From: Natronobacterium haloterrestre
GTDB taxonomy: Archaea > Halobacteriota > Halobacteria > Halobacteriales > Natrialbaceae
NCBI RefSeq assembly: GCF_900112205.1
Contig: NZ_FOKW01000006.1
Location: 186,001 to 250,000 of the forward strand
Direction: 5' to 3'
Length of the DNA stretch: 64,000 nucleotides
A program made the position numbers and the translations under genes. Of the stretch, positions 7,077 to 15,493 are shown piece by piece (the first letter of the stretch is position 1; the number at the start of each line of letters is the position of its first letter). The notes below the pieces were generated by a model. That model saw only the letters and a list, made by a program, of their open reading frames with translations, ran no database searches and was not told the DNA's origin.

Positions 7077-10000
7077 TCAGGCCTCGAGCGCGTCAGCGCC
7101 GTGGCTGGCGACGATCTCCTCGAGCATCATCGTGACGTCGCCGGCATCGACCTGTTCGTTCCCGTTCATGTCCGCGAGTTCCGCGTGGAACGTGTCGGTC
7201 GGCTCTTCGCCGGCGATGAACTGCTGGGTGAGCGTCGCGTCGTAGGTGTTGAGTTCGCCATCGGCGTTGACGTCACCGAGCCAGGCGGTCTCGACGGTGC
7301 CGTCGACCGGCAGGATATCGAGGTCGCCGTCCTCGGCGTTGAAGTAGGTGTTCTCCTCGTCGAACACCAGGTCGGTGCCGCCCTCGGGCGCGTCGTCGAC
7401 GATCGCGAATTCGACGACGGCGAGCGTGGACGCGTTGGTGTCCTGGCCCTGTGCCTGTGCGAGCGAGAGCGTCCCGTTTTCGTTGTCGACCCCCGTCATC
7501 GGCTCGCCCAGATCACCGCCCTCGACGCGCTCGACTTGCAGCACGTCCGGGTCGAAGCGAACCTGGGTTTCGTAGCCGGCAACGGCGTCAGCCGTCGTGG
7601 CGATCTCGACGTCGACCGTCCCTTCGACGGTCCCGACGTGGTCGCCGTCGCCGAAGGTGACCAGCCCGTCGGGCTCCTCGTGGACCGTCAGTTCGTAGTC
7701 GATCGCGTCGTCCTCGCTCGCGACGGTCACGTTTCCGGTACCGACGTCGGTCTCGTCGGTCTCCCAGGTCAGCGAGACGACGGTCGACTCGCCGTCCTCG
7801 AGCTCGACCGTCGCGTCGTCGACGACGTCACCGTCGAAGTTCGCGAGCGTGACGGTCTGGGTTCCGGGTTCGACGCCGTCGTTCTCGACGGCGACGTCGA
7901 CGGTCAGGTTCTCGCCCTCGATGATCGGTTCGTTCGTCTCGAGCACCTCGAGCTGGAAGTTCGGTGCGGGTTCCGGAACGACGTACTCGACGGCGTTTGC
8001 GAGGATCGCGTCGGCCTCGTCGGTGTAGTCGTCGCCGCCGACGAACGTCGAGTAGCCGAGGCTCGAGGCGAACACCGTCGCGCTCCGGTCGTCGACGGCG
8101 AAGCCGCTGCCGGCCGTCACGCCGTCGCCGGTGGTCGTCTCGGCGAGTACGTCGTACTCGGTTCCCTCGAACCAGGTGTGGTCGCCGAAGAGGGCGTCGT
8201 GCAGTTCGACCGTTTCGCCCGCCTCACCGATGCCCTCGAAGATCTCGTGATCCGCGGTCAGTTCGTAACCGATCGGCGGTGCGGCGAGATCGTCCTGGTA
8301 GGTCGCGTCCGGTTCACCGGTCGCCTCGGAGTGTTCGGGGATGCCGTTGCTGTCTACCCCCCACTGGTCGAGGTAGACGACGCCGGTGTCGCGGTCGCCG
8401 GTCGCCTCGGCGAACGCTTCCGCAGCGGTTGGGTCGATGTTCTGGACGACGACGACGTCGTATCCATCCATGGCCTCCTCGGACGTGGTCACTTCGGGGT
8501 TGTACATCGGCGAGAGCGTCGCATCGAGTACGTCCGCGACATCGCTGCCGTGTGCACCGGCGTCGTCGACGACGGCGACTGGGACGAAGTCCTCGAACAC
8601 CGTCGTCGGGCCGGTCGTCACCGTAATCTCGTCGCTCAGACCGGCGATCGTGTGCTCGAGCGAGAGCTCTCCTTCGGTGTCCTCGGTCGTCTCGACGGCG
8701 ACGGTCAGGTCGCCCGAGACGGGACCGCCGAGGTCGACCTCCTCGCCGAAGGCGGCTTCCTCGCCGTCGACGAAGAGGGTCGCGTCCGCCTCGTCGTAGT
8801 CGCCCGCGAGGTCGACGGTGATCGACTCCGCGTTCGCAGCCGTGACGGTCGCTTCGATGGTCTGACCGCCCTCGACGCCGTCGGGCTGGCCGCTCGCCAG
8901 TTCGACGTCGAGCGCGTCACCTAACTCGAAGTCCTGTTCCGTCGTTTCGTTCTCCACGACGGTCACGTCCGCGCTCGCGCTCTCGTAGCCGAACGCGTCC
9001 GCGGTCACCGTGTACTCTCCCGGCGCAGCGATGTGGCTGTACGTGCCGGTGTCGTCGGTTTCGGCGGTTCTATCGTCGAGTTCGACGACGGCTCCCTCGA
9101 TGGGGGCCCCGTCGGCGTCGGTGACGGTCCCCTCGACGCCGCTATCGAGCGCGACCAGGTCGGCCGCGGCCGCGGCGTCGATGATACCGTGTCCGTACTC
9201 GGTGTTTGGTTCCTCCTCGACGCCGTCGGGCTGCCAGGCGGTGGTCTCGACTGCCTCGTACAGCAGTTCCCGGTCGGCCTCGCCGTCGGAGGCCGACACC
9301 AGCAGCGCGAACGTACCTGCCTTGTGCGGGGCGGACATCGACGTTCCCGAGAAGGTCCCGTCGTACCCGCCGCCGGGGACCGAACTCAAGACGTCGACGC
9401 CCGGCGCGGCCGCGTTCGGCACGACGTACTCGTCGGGCCAGTACTCTGGCGCGTCCGGGTACGCCCCGTCGGTTTCGATCAGTTCGCCGCTCGAGAAGCC
9501 AGCGACTTCGCCGTTCTCGTCGACCGCGCCGCTCGCGAAGTTCGGGTACACGTTCCCGGGCGAGCCGCTTACGCCCTGTCCGGAGTTACCGGCCGAGGCG
9601 ACGAGTACGACGCCGGCATCGCGCGCGTTCTCGGAGGGTTCGACCATTTCGCTCTCGTAGCCGTCGACGCCGAGACTCATCGTCACGACGTCGGCGTCGG
9701 TGTCGTCGACGGCCCACTCCATGCCAGCGACGATCTGTGCGAACGTCCCGCTGCCGTCGTCCTCGAGAACTTTCCCGTGGTAGAGCTCCGCTTCGGGGGC
9801 GACGCCGTACGCGGGGACGTCACCGGCCGGTTCCGCGGGGCCGACGACGGTTCCGCTCACGTGGGTCCCGTGGCCGTTGCCGTCGTTCGGCTCGGTCTCG
9901 ATCGGATCCCCCGAGCCGTCGAACTGCTGCCAGTTCTCCGGTGCGATCTCGTGGTCGGGGTGGTCGGCGTCGAGCCCCGTGTCGAGAACGGCAACGCCGG

Positions 10001-10643
10001 CGCCGTCGCCCTTGGTATCGTGCTCCTCCCAGACGTCGGGCGCGTTGATCATCTCGAGGCCGTAGGTGACGTTTTCGGCGGCGTCGATCGATCCGGCCGT
10101 GTCCGCCTCGGCGTCGCCGTCGGCCGTACCGTCTGCCTCCGCGTCGCTTTCGGACGCGTTCTCGCCGTCGAACGTGCCGACCTCGAAATTGGCGTGGACG
10201 CTCTCCGCACCGGTCGCCTCGGCGATTCGCTTCGGGCCGACCGTCGACGGTTCGACCTCGACGAGGACCGCGTTCGCGAGCCAGAAGTCGTTCCGGTACT
10301 CGACCCCGTCGGTGCGTTCGATCCAGGAGAGCGCGTCCGACTGGGTCCGCTCGGCGTGGGCCTGCAACGCGCTGACCGCCTCGGCCTCCGTCATCGAGTC
10401 GGAGACGTCCGCGGATTCGAATCGGAGAACCATCTCGAACGGTTCGTCCCGGTCCAGCACCGTCTCGTCTACCGCCGGCGAGACGTTCGTCCGTTCGTCG
10501 TTGATCGCGGCTCCCGTCTGGGTTCCCCCGGTGGCTCCCGCAAACGCCATCGCGGGTGCCGATGTCACCATCAGGAGCGCGAATACGATCGCTATGCTGC
10601 GTGATATAGTCGATTTCGATTGGAACCGTGGTGTGTCGCTCAT
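7077..10643 (-). CDS. secreted subtilisin-like (S8) protease with cohesin-like and dockerin domains
   Basis: 1188 residues. The signal peptide is at about 14-33. It is Sec-like, with no twin-arginine pair, unusual because many haloarchaeal extracellular proteases use Tat. The S8 catalytic triad is complete: Asp221 (AVLDTG), His258 (NGHGTH) and Ser435 (SGTSMSAP), with Asn353 for the oxyanion hole. A carboxypeptidase regulatory-like beta domain follows at about 500-570, then a GATase-like segment near 690-880 and a CARDB-like domain near 895-985. A cohesin-like domain is at about 995-1120. A dockerin occupies about 1123-1180, with two calcium loops (DVNADGELNTYD and DMNGNEQVDAGD). Domain names other than S8 and dockerin are less certain. 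Confidence 0.9.
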   Translation of the reverse strand: MSDTPRFQSKSTISRSIAIVFALLMVTSAPAMAFAGATGGTQTGAAINDERTNVSPAVDETVLDRDEPFEMVLRFESADVSDSMTEAEAVSALQAHAERTQSDALSWIERTDGVEYRNDFWLANAVLVEVEPSTVGPKRIAEATGAESVHANFEVGTFDGENASESDAEADGTADGDAEADTAGSIDAAENVTYGLEMINAPDVWEEHDTKGDGAGVAVLDTGLDADHPDHEIAPENWQQFDGSGDPIETEPNDGNGHGTHVSGTVVGPAEPAGDVPAYGVAPEAELYHGKVLEDDGSGTFAQIVAGMEWAVDDTDADVVTMSLGVDGYESEMVEPSENARDAGVVLVASAGNSGQGVSGSPGNVYPNFASGAVDENGEVAGFSSGELIETDGAYPDAPEYWPDEYVVPNAAAPGVDVLSSVPGGGYDGTFSGTSMSAPHKAGTFALLVSASDGEADRELLYEAVETTAWQPDGVEEEPNTEYGHGIIDAAAAADLVALDSGVEGTVTDADGAPIEGAVVELDDRTAETDDTGTYSHIAAPGEYTVTADAFGYESASADVTVVENETTEQDFELGDALDVELASGQPDGVEGGQTIEATVTAANAESITVDLAGDYDEADATLFVDGEEAAFGEEVDLGGPVSGDLTVAVETTEDTEGELSLEHTIAGLSDEITVTTGPTTVFEDFVPVAVVDDAGAHGSDVADVLDATLSPMYNPEVTTSEEAMDGYDVVVVQNIDPTAAEAFAEATGDRDTGVVYLDQWGVDSNGIPEHSEATGEPDATYQDDLAAPPIGYELTADHEIFEGIGEAGETVELHDALFGDHTWFEGTEYDVLAETTTGDGVTAGSGFAVDDRSATVFASSLGYSTFVGGDDYTDEADAILANAVEYVVPEPAPNFQLEVLETNEPIIEGENLTVDVAVENDGVEPGTQTVTLANFDGDVVDDATVELEDGESTVVSLTWETDETDVGTGNVTVASEDDAIDYELTVHEEPDGLVTFGDGDHVGTVEGTVDVEIATTADAVAGYETQVRFDPDVLQVERVEGGDLGEPMTGVDNENGTLSLAQAQGQDTNASTLAVVEFAIVDDAPEGGTDLVFDEENTYFNAEDGDLDILPVDGTVETAWLGDVNADGELNTYDATLTQQFIAGEEPTDTFHAELADMNGNEQVDAGDVTMMLEEIVASHGADALEA

Positions 10644-10946
10644 GTCTTATTCAGGGCGCGGAATCGTTCAAATTTCGCGCCTGGGACTTGATCCCACGGT
10701 GAGTTTGATTAGTTACTATGAGCGTTATTCGCATTGGAAATCGGCCACAAGATTTAACAATTAGATGTACTGAACGCTCGAGAGTACTGTCATCGATTCC
10801 GTCAGAAATCGCTCACGACTTTCGATGTCGGTGCGTGGTACGGATCGCTGTCCCGATGTACCGGCGCAACCGTCGCCCTGGTCGCGGTTGTGCCGGAACC
10901 GACTCACAGTACCCCGGCCGAGTCGGAACTGCGGCCGTCGGGATCG
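10644..10946. other. intergenic region upstream of the protease gene
   Basis: The 303 bases between the protease start and the end of the taw2 gene hold a relatively AT-rich stretch (10650-10800). It presumably carries the protease promoter. Repeat element B occupies the part nearest taw2. I see no coding frame with haloarchaeal composition here. Confidence 0.6.
10838..10919. repeat. interspersed palindromic repeat, copy B
   Basis: Starts GTACGGATCGCTGT, then CGATGTACCGGCGCAACCG, a 12-base loop and CGGTTGTGCCGGAACCGA, ending CACAGTACCCCG. The central arms CCGGCGCAACCG and CGGTTGTGCCGG can pair with one G-T. Against copy A the loop and a few single bases differ, and the left and right flanking words are shared. 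The terminal CTGATACGG end seen in copies A and C has decayed here. It lies just downstream of the taw2 stop codon, not overlapping it. Confidence 0.8.
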
Positions 10947-12146
10947 TCAGTACACCTGTACGTCTAGCACGACGTGCTCGACCCCTGCGCTGTGGCTTTT
11001 TACCCGGCGGCGGTCGCGGATCTCGAGCGAGCGATCGGCGGCGGCGACGGCCCGCTCGAGTCGCTTCTCCGGGCGCTCCCAGAGCCGCGATTCGGGGGTC
11101 GCCTCGTGGTAATGGACGACGCCGCCGGGGACGAGTGCCTCGAGGGCGTCGTCGAGGAACTCGTGGGCTTCGTCGGCTCTCGTCTCTCCGTCATCATCGT
11201 CGCTCCCGTAGTAGCCCATTACGACTCGATCGGCCTCGACCTCGCCCGCGAGGTCGCGACAGTCGGTCATGTAGGCGTCGACGCGATCCGAGACGTCGTT
11301 GAGCACGGCGTTCTCGAGCAGGTAGCGGAACGCGGTCGGGTTGATCTCGGTCGCGGTCACCTGCGCACCGCTTCTGGCCATCGGCAGAGTGAAGTAGCCG
11401 ATGCCGGCGAACATGTCGAATACGCGTTCGCCCTCGGTACAGATCTCGCCCATGCGCGCCCGCTCGGCCTGGTTGCCCGGCGAGAACATCACCGTCGCGG
11501 GATCGAGTCCGTATCGGGTACCGTGCTCGGTGTGGATCGTCTCCGTGTCCGACTCGCCCGCGAGCAGCCGGGTACGGGGCTCGCGGTAGGTGCCGGCCGC
11601 GCCGTCGTTTTCGATCCCCTCGTCCGCGAGCACGCTGTCGGCCTCGCCGTGTAACTCCAGCAGCGCCTCGGCGACTTCGGTCTCGTCTGGACAGTTCTCG
11701 GGGATCGACACGAGGACGACCGAGCCGACGACCGCCCACGAGCCCGGGGCCCGCTCGAGGTCGTCGTCGCTCCAGCCCCGTTCCGCCAGCAGGTCCGCGA
11801 GATCCCGGGTCCTGAACTCGGGCTCGAGCTGCCGGACGACTTCGAGGACCCGGGTTTCGGTCGGCGGTTCGGTAACGGGAAGCGCCACTCGGCCGGGATC
11901 ATCGGCCGCCGCCGTCGACTCGGCCGTACCGTCTACGGGCCTCGCGTCGTGTCGCCCCCGGGCCTCGCGCACGCGCCGGGAGTCGTCGTAGACTCCCTCT
12001 GCGCGCAGCGACTCGATCGCGGTCTCCGCGCGGGGTTTCTCGACGACCGCGGCGAGGGGCGTGTCCGCTCGAGCGATGGCCTCGTCCTCGACAGTCGCCT
12101 CGTGCCGTTCGGTCCCGGGGTCGGTCGGCTCGTCACCGTTACACAT
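10947..12146 (-). CDS. taw2: tRNA(Phe) wybutosine-type aminocarboxypropyltransferase Taw2
   Basis: 399 residues. The C-terminal two-thirds is a Trm5/Tyw2-family class I methyltransferase fold, with motif I DMFAGIGYFT at about 244-253 and an acidic residue followed by NP (EINP, 267-270). The GYF of motif I and the Glu before xNP resemble TYW2/Taw2 rather than the methyltransferase Trm5. Taw2 transfers the 3-amino-3-carboxypropyl group of S-adenosylmethionine to the tricyclic base at tRNA position 37. The first 60 residues are less conserved. Its start overlaps the end of the nmd3 gene by eight bases, so the two are probably co-transcribed and translationally coupled. Confidence 0.88.
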   Translation of the reverse strand: MCNGDEPTDPGTERHEATVEDEAIARADTPLAAVVEKPRAETAIESLRAEGVYDDSRRVREARGRHDARPVDGTAESTAAADDPGRVALPVTEPPTETRVLEVVRQLEPEFRTRDLADLLAERGWSDDDLERAPGSWAVVGSVVLVSIPENCPDETEVAEALLELHGEADSVLADEGIENDGAAGTYREPRTRLLAGESDTETIHTEHGTRYGLDPATVMFSPGNQAERARMGEICTEGERVFDMFAGIGYFTLPMARSGAQVTATEINPTAFRYLLENAVLNDVSDRVDAYMTDCRDLAGEVEADRVVMGYYGSDDDDGETRADEAHEFLDDALEALVPGGVVHYHEATPESRLWERPEKRLERAVAAADRSLEIRDRRRVKSHSAGVEHVVLDVQVY

Positions 12147-13335
12147 CGGTATTGGGGTCGTGTTCGTACGGGTCGTAGTACCCCTCGTCGTTCTCCTCGT
12201 CGGCGTCCGGGTCGGGATCCGGGAGGACGTGCACCCCAGCGCGACTCTTCAGCACGGGAACCGTCTCCGCGTCGGGATCGAAGTAGTCCGGGCGGGCGAC
12301 GGTCGTCGCCTGGTAGGTCTCGGGATCGAGCACCTGCACGGCGTTCTCGTCCTCGACCGTGACGACGGTCGTCCGCTCGGCGTCGTCGTGTTCGCCCAGT
12401 TTGCGCGCGTCGGGGGACGCACCGTCCTCGTGGCTGGCCTCGTACCGTTCGCCGGTGGTCACCCGAACGCCCTTGAGGTTGCCGTGGGCGCTGCGGACCA
12501 GCACCGGCCCCTCGTCGTCGTCCTCGAGGTCGATGACGTCGCCGGGCGTGTACGGCGGCAGGCGGACGGCGAAGGTGACCCGGTAGACCTCGTTGCCGTC
12601 CTCGTCCTCGGTCACGAGCGTCTCGGCGTCGTTGACGGTGCCGCCGAACTCCTCGACGGTCTTGTTGGCGATCTTTTTGCCGATCTTGTTGGTCGAGACC
12701 TTGATGTTCAACCCGTCGTCGGTCTCGCCGATCTCGGTGACGAAGGCGTTCCGGTCGCCCGTCGCCTCCATGTCGGCGACGATCTCGTGGGCGATCTCCT
12801 CGGCGCGGTCGGTCTCCTCGCCCGTCGGCGTCCGTCCCTCCGCGCGGATCTGGACGATGCTGGCGTAGTAGTCGCCCGCGATCCGGCCACACCGGTCACA
12901 GGTCTCGCGGGAGATCTTGACCGGCACCGTGACCGTCTCCTCGACCGGCGTTCCCCGGACGACCCCCGTGAAGTAGGCGTGCATCCGGATCGTGTTCTCG
13001 TCGACCTGTTCGGGCTCGACCTGCCAGGCGACGTCGGAGACGTCGACGTGGACGGCCAGAGCCTCGCTGACCTCCTCGATCGCGATGTCGGTGTAGTCCC
13101 TGGCGTCGACGTCGACCCACCGGTTGCCCCGATGGACCGCGCCACACTGGGAACAGACCCGGACCTCGATCCGATCGGGCGCGTCGACGAAGTCGAACTC
13201 GTCGAAGTAACACGAATCGCAGAGTTCGACCTCCGCGCCCGGCCGGAGGGGGTCGGCGGCTCCGTCCCCCTCCTCGGTCGATCGTTCGGGTACCGGATCC
13301 CCACACCGGGGACAGAACGCGCGCGACTGACTCAT
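12139..13335 (-). CDS. archaeal NMD3-family ribosome-associated protein
   Basis: 398 residues. The N-terminus carries paired cysteines, CPRC at 8-11, CDSC near 39, CSQC near 60 and CDRC near 146, the zinc-binding pattern of the NMD3 N-terminal domain. The middle contains STNKIGKKIANKTVEEFGG, characteristic of the family. Eukaryotic NMD3 accompanies the large ribosomal subunit to the cytoplasm; archaeal homologues are assumed to act in large-subunit biogenesis. The C-terminal third is acidic. It is the upstream member of the nmd3-taw2 pair. The short gap upstream contains an ORB-like repeat. Confidence 0.88.
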   Translation of the reverse strand: MSQSRAFCPRCGDPVPERSTEEGDGAADPLRPGAEVELCDSCYFDEFDFVDAPDRIEVRVCSQCGAVHRGNRWVDVDARDYTDIAIEEVSEALAVHVDVSDVAWQVEPEQVDENTIRMHAYFTGVVRGTPVEETVTVPVKISRETCDRCGRIAGDYYASIVQIRAEGRTPTGEETDRAEEIAHEIVADMEATGDRNAFVTEIGETDDGLNIKVSTNKIGKKIANKTVEEFGGTVNDAETLVTEDEDGNEVYRVTFAVRLPPYTPGDVIDLEDDDEGPVLVRSAHGNLKGVRVTTGERYEASHEDGASPDARKLGEHDDAERTTVVTVEDENAVQVLDPETYQATTVARPDYFDPDAETVPVLKSRAGVHVLPDPDPDADEENDEGYYDPYEHDPNTDV

Positions 13336-13445
13336 TGTTCCCGCTTGGGGACTGCGAAAGTTAAGCGGCGCGCTCTCCCCCGCGGCGTTGCCGTGGCCCC
13401 GAGCGCCGATGCCGGCCGCTTCCCGCCGTCTTCAGAATGTGAAAA

Positions 13446-13490
13446 CTCCACACGAAACGAGGGGGTTCCATGCGAAACGAAGGGGTTCTC
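13446..13490. repeat. two ORB-like elements in tandem (20-bp period)
   Basis: The two copies are CTCCACACGAAACGAGGGGG beginning at 13446 and TTCCATGCGAAACGAAGGGG beginning at 13466, each followed by TT. The TTCCAnnnGAAACGAGGGGG pattern, with the terminal run of G, resembles the origin recognition boxes of haloarchaeal replication origins. The copies lie in the intergenic region between nmd3 and htpX, outside any gene. No orc1/cdc6 gene is adjacent; the only one in the window is 30 kb away. I did not find further copies close by, so this could be a minor origin, an Orc1 binding site or a coincidence. Confidence 0.55.
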
Positions 13491-13613
13491 GACTCCCCGT
13501 CGGCTCTCGGCTCTCTGCCCTCTGCCCTCGGCCCTCGGTCAGCCGGGGACACCCGGGGACGACGGCCAGGTACGGTCGGTGACACTTATTCGCCTCGAGC
13601 CCTACTTTCGAGT

Positions 13614-14501
13614 ATGAACTGGCAGGCGGACTGGGGCCTTCGGTTCCGAATGTTCCTGACGATGTTCCTGTTGTTCGCGCTGTATATCGTCTTCGCGGGC
13701 GTGCTCACCGCCTACCTCGCGGGCGGCGCGAACCTGCTCGTCTTCGGGATGCTGTTCGGCGGGATGTCCCTGGTCCAGTACTACTTCAGCGACACGCTCA
13801 CGCTCCGGAGCATGGGCGCGCGGAAGGTATCGGCCGACGAGTACCCACAGCTTCACGCCTCGATCGAGCGGCTCTCCCAGCAGGCCGACCTCCCCAAACC
13901 GAAGGTCGCGGTGATCGACTCGGACGTCCCCAACGCCTTCGCGACCGGCCGAAACCAGAAGAACGCGGCCGTCGCGGTGACGACCGGCCTCCTGCGGTCG
14001 CTCGATCAGGAGGAGGTCGACGGCGTCCTCGCACACGAACTCGCCCACGTCAAGAACCGCGACATGATGGTGATGACCATCGCCTCGTTCCTCTCGACGA
14101 TCGCGTTCATGATCGTCCGCTGGGGAGCGTTCTTCGGCGGCGGTCACGGCCGTGGCCGTCAGGGAGGCGGTGGCGTCGTCGTCGCCATCCTCGTCTCGCT
14201 GATCGTCTGGATCATCAGCTACCTGCTGATCCGGGCGCTCTCTCGGTACCGCGAGTACGCCGCCGACCGGGGCGCGGCCGCGATCACCGGCAACCCGTCG
14301 GCGCTGGCCTCGGCCCTGCTGAAGATCTCGGGGGAGATGGACAAGGTGCCCAAAGACGACCTGCGCGAGGAGGCCGAGATGAACGCCTTCTTCATCATCC
14401 CGATCAAGTCCGGCGTCGTCGGCCGCCTGTTCAGCACGCATCCGCCGACGGAACGCCGCATCGAGCAACTGCGCGAACTCGAGCGGGAAATGACCGTCTG
14501 A
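13614..14501 (+). CDS. htpX: membrane-bound M48 zinc metalloprotease HtpX
   Basis: 295 residues. Two N-terminal membrane segments lie at about 12-60, with HELAH (141-145) in the context GVLAHELAHVKNRD. A third and fourth segment (about 155-215) enclose a glycine-rich loop, and the third zinc ligand is probably in REYAADRG. HtpX degrades misfolded membrane proteins. The start is the ATG at 13614, which matches the family start. A RR/STHPPTERRI segment near 270-280 is typical of the family C-terminus. It is divergent from nmd3. Confidence 0.92.
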   Translation: MNWQADWGLRFRMFLTMFLLFALYIVFAGVLTAYLAGGANLLVFGMLFGGMSLVQYYFSDTLTLRSMGARKVSADEYPQLHASIERLSQQADLPKPKVAVIDSDVPNAFATGRNQKNAAVAVTTGLLRSLDQEEVDGVLAHELAHVKNRDMMVMTIASFLSTIAFMIVRWGAFFGGGHGRGRQGGGGVVVAILVSLIVWIISYLLIRALSRYREYAADRGAAAITGNPSALASALLKISGEMDKVPKDDLREEAEMNAFFIIPIKSGVVGRLFSTHPPTERRIEQLRELEREMTV

Positions 14502-14606
14502 ACGGCGCTTGCTCGGTCCTTTGCCGTAACGTCGATTGGCGTTCGGTTCTCCGACGCCCGAGGCCTTCGAAGCGCTTTTGATCCGGCCGAAGAAATCGGT
14601 CGTATA

Positions 14607-14861
14607 ATGCTCGAGCGTGAGCGAATCATCGAAATCGTCCTCGCCGTCTCTGCGGTCCTGTTGATGCTGGGGACCATGATCGGTATCGGGTACACCTACG
14701 GCGCTGACGGCGGTGTGCTCTCCCAGGACGGCGCGGAACTGCTCGTCGGCGCGATCATCGGCTTCATCGTTCTGCTGACCGCGGTCGGGATCGGCCTGGC
14801 GTACATCCTGAACGACCCCGACGACGGTCTCGACGATGCGGACGCCCAGAGCGCGGTCTGA
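14607..14861 (+). CDS. small two-helix membrane protein of unknown function
   Basis: 84 residues. A short polar start is followed by two membrane segments (about 9-30 and 44-66), separated by a YTYGADGGVLSQDG loop, and the C-terminus is acidic. I do not recognise a named family. The protein is presumably in the cytoplasmic membrane. It lies 105 bases downstream of htpX in the same direction and could be co-transcribed with it. Good haloarchaeal composition and a clean start support a real gene. Confidence 0.75.
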   Translation: MLERERIIEIVLAVSAVLLMLGTMIGIGYTYGADGGVLSQDGAELLVGAIIGFIVLLTAVGIGLAYILNDPDDGLDDADAQSAV

Positions 14862-14909
14862 TCGGCTGCCGAAGCCCACACAGCCGGCAGCTTTTTACAC
14901 ATAGTGTGA

Positions 14910-15458
14910 GTGACACGTTGTGTGAACGAGTCCGATGACGGGTCGACAGCCGACGGTCACGGTCGGTCACTGCGACCGGTACCGCTCTCGTTGTCGTCGC
15001 CGTTGCTGTGGCCGCTCGTCGTCGGCATTGCGTTGGCGGTGCTCGGGTCGGCGCTGGTCCTGCGGCCGTCGGCGATGCTCAGTCCGGCGGGTGCCGCCGG
15101 GACCCTCGCCGTTCTCGTGGCGCTCGCGGTCGGACTCGTGACGAGGGAGTCGCTTCGTGGACCCGACTCCGACTCTGACTCCGACTCTGACTCCGGCTCC
15201 AGCCTCGGCTCCAACTCCGATTTCGAGTGCGAGTCCGGAGCCGACCACCTACCCGAGCGAGCCCCTGGCTCCGGCTCCGAATCCGAACCCGAATCTGAAT
15301 CCGAACCCGAATCCGAACCCGAACCCGTCCTCGAGTCCGAATCGGCGTCCGCTCCCGAATCCGCCCCGGACCTCGACCGGCGAGGCGACCGGGAGCCGAC
15401 GCTACGGACCGTCACGCGTCGGCGCGAGGAGAGCACGGCCGAACGGCCCCTCGAGTAA
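14910..15458 (+). CDS. membrane protein with acidic Ser-Asp/Glu-Pro-rich tail
   Basis: 182 residues from a GTG at 14910; a second in-frame GTG is 12 bases on. Two membrane segments lie at about 29-48 and 58-80. The C-terminal half is a low-complexity tail of Ser-Asp, Ser-Glu and Pro-Glu units, encoded by tandem repeats in the DNA (15163-15345). An AT-rich word CTTTTTACACATAG lies just upstream of the start. No enzyme motif is visible. The tail probably varies in length between strains by slippage. Function unknown. Confidence 0.6.
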   Translation: MTRCVNESDDGSTADGHGRSLRPVPLSLSSPLLWPLVVGIALAVLGSALVLRPSAMLSPAGAAGTLAVLVALAVGLVTRESLRGPDSDSDSDSDSGSSLGSNSDFECESGADHLPERAPGSGSESEPESESEPESEPEPVLESESASAPESAPDLDRRGDREPTLRTVTRRREESTAERPLE

Positions 15459-15493
15459 GAAGGGAGTCGGTCGCCGCGACCGCGGTTCGGCCG

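Noticed and set aside
6729-8924. Long plus-strand frame opposite the subtilisin-like protease
   Set aside because: Its product has no domain and mirrors the codon pattern of the protease. The catalytic triad and dockerin motifs fix the minus strand as coding.
14957-15436. Minus-strand frame opposite the Ser-Asp-rich membrane protein
   Set aside because: It is Ser/Asp-rich only because the repeats read similarly on both strands; the plus strand gives two credible membrane helices and an upstream AT-rich word.
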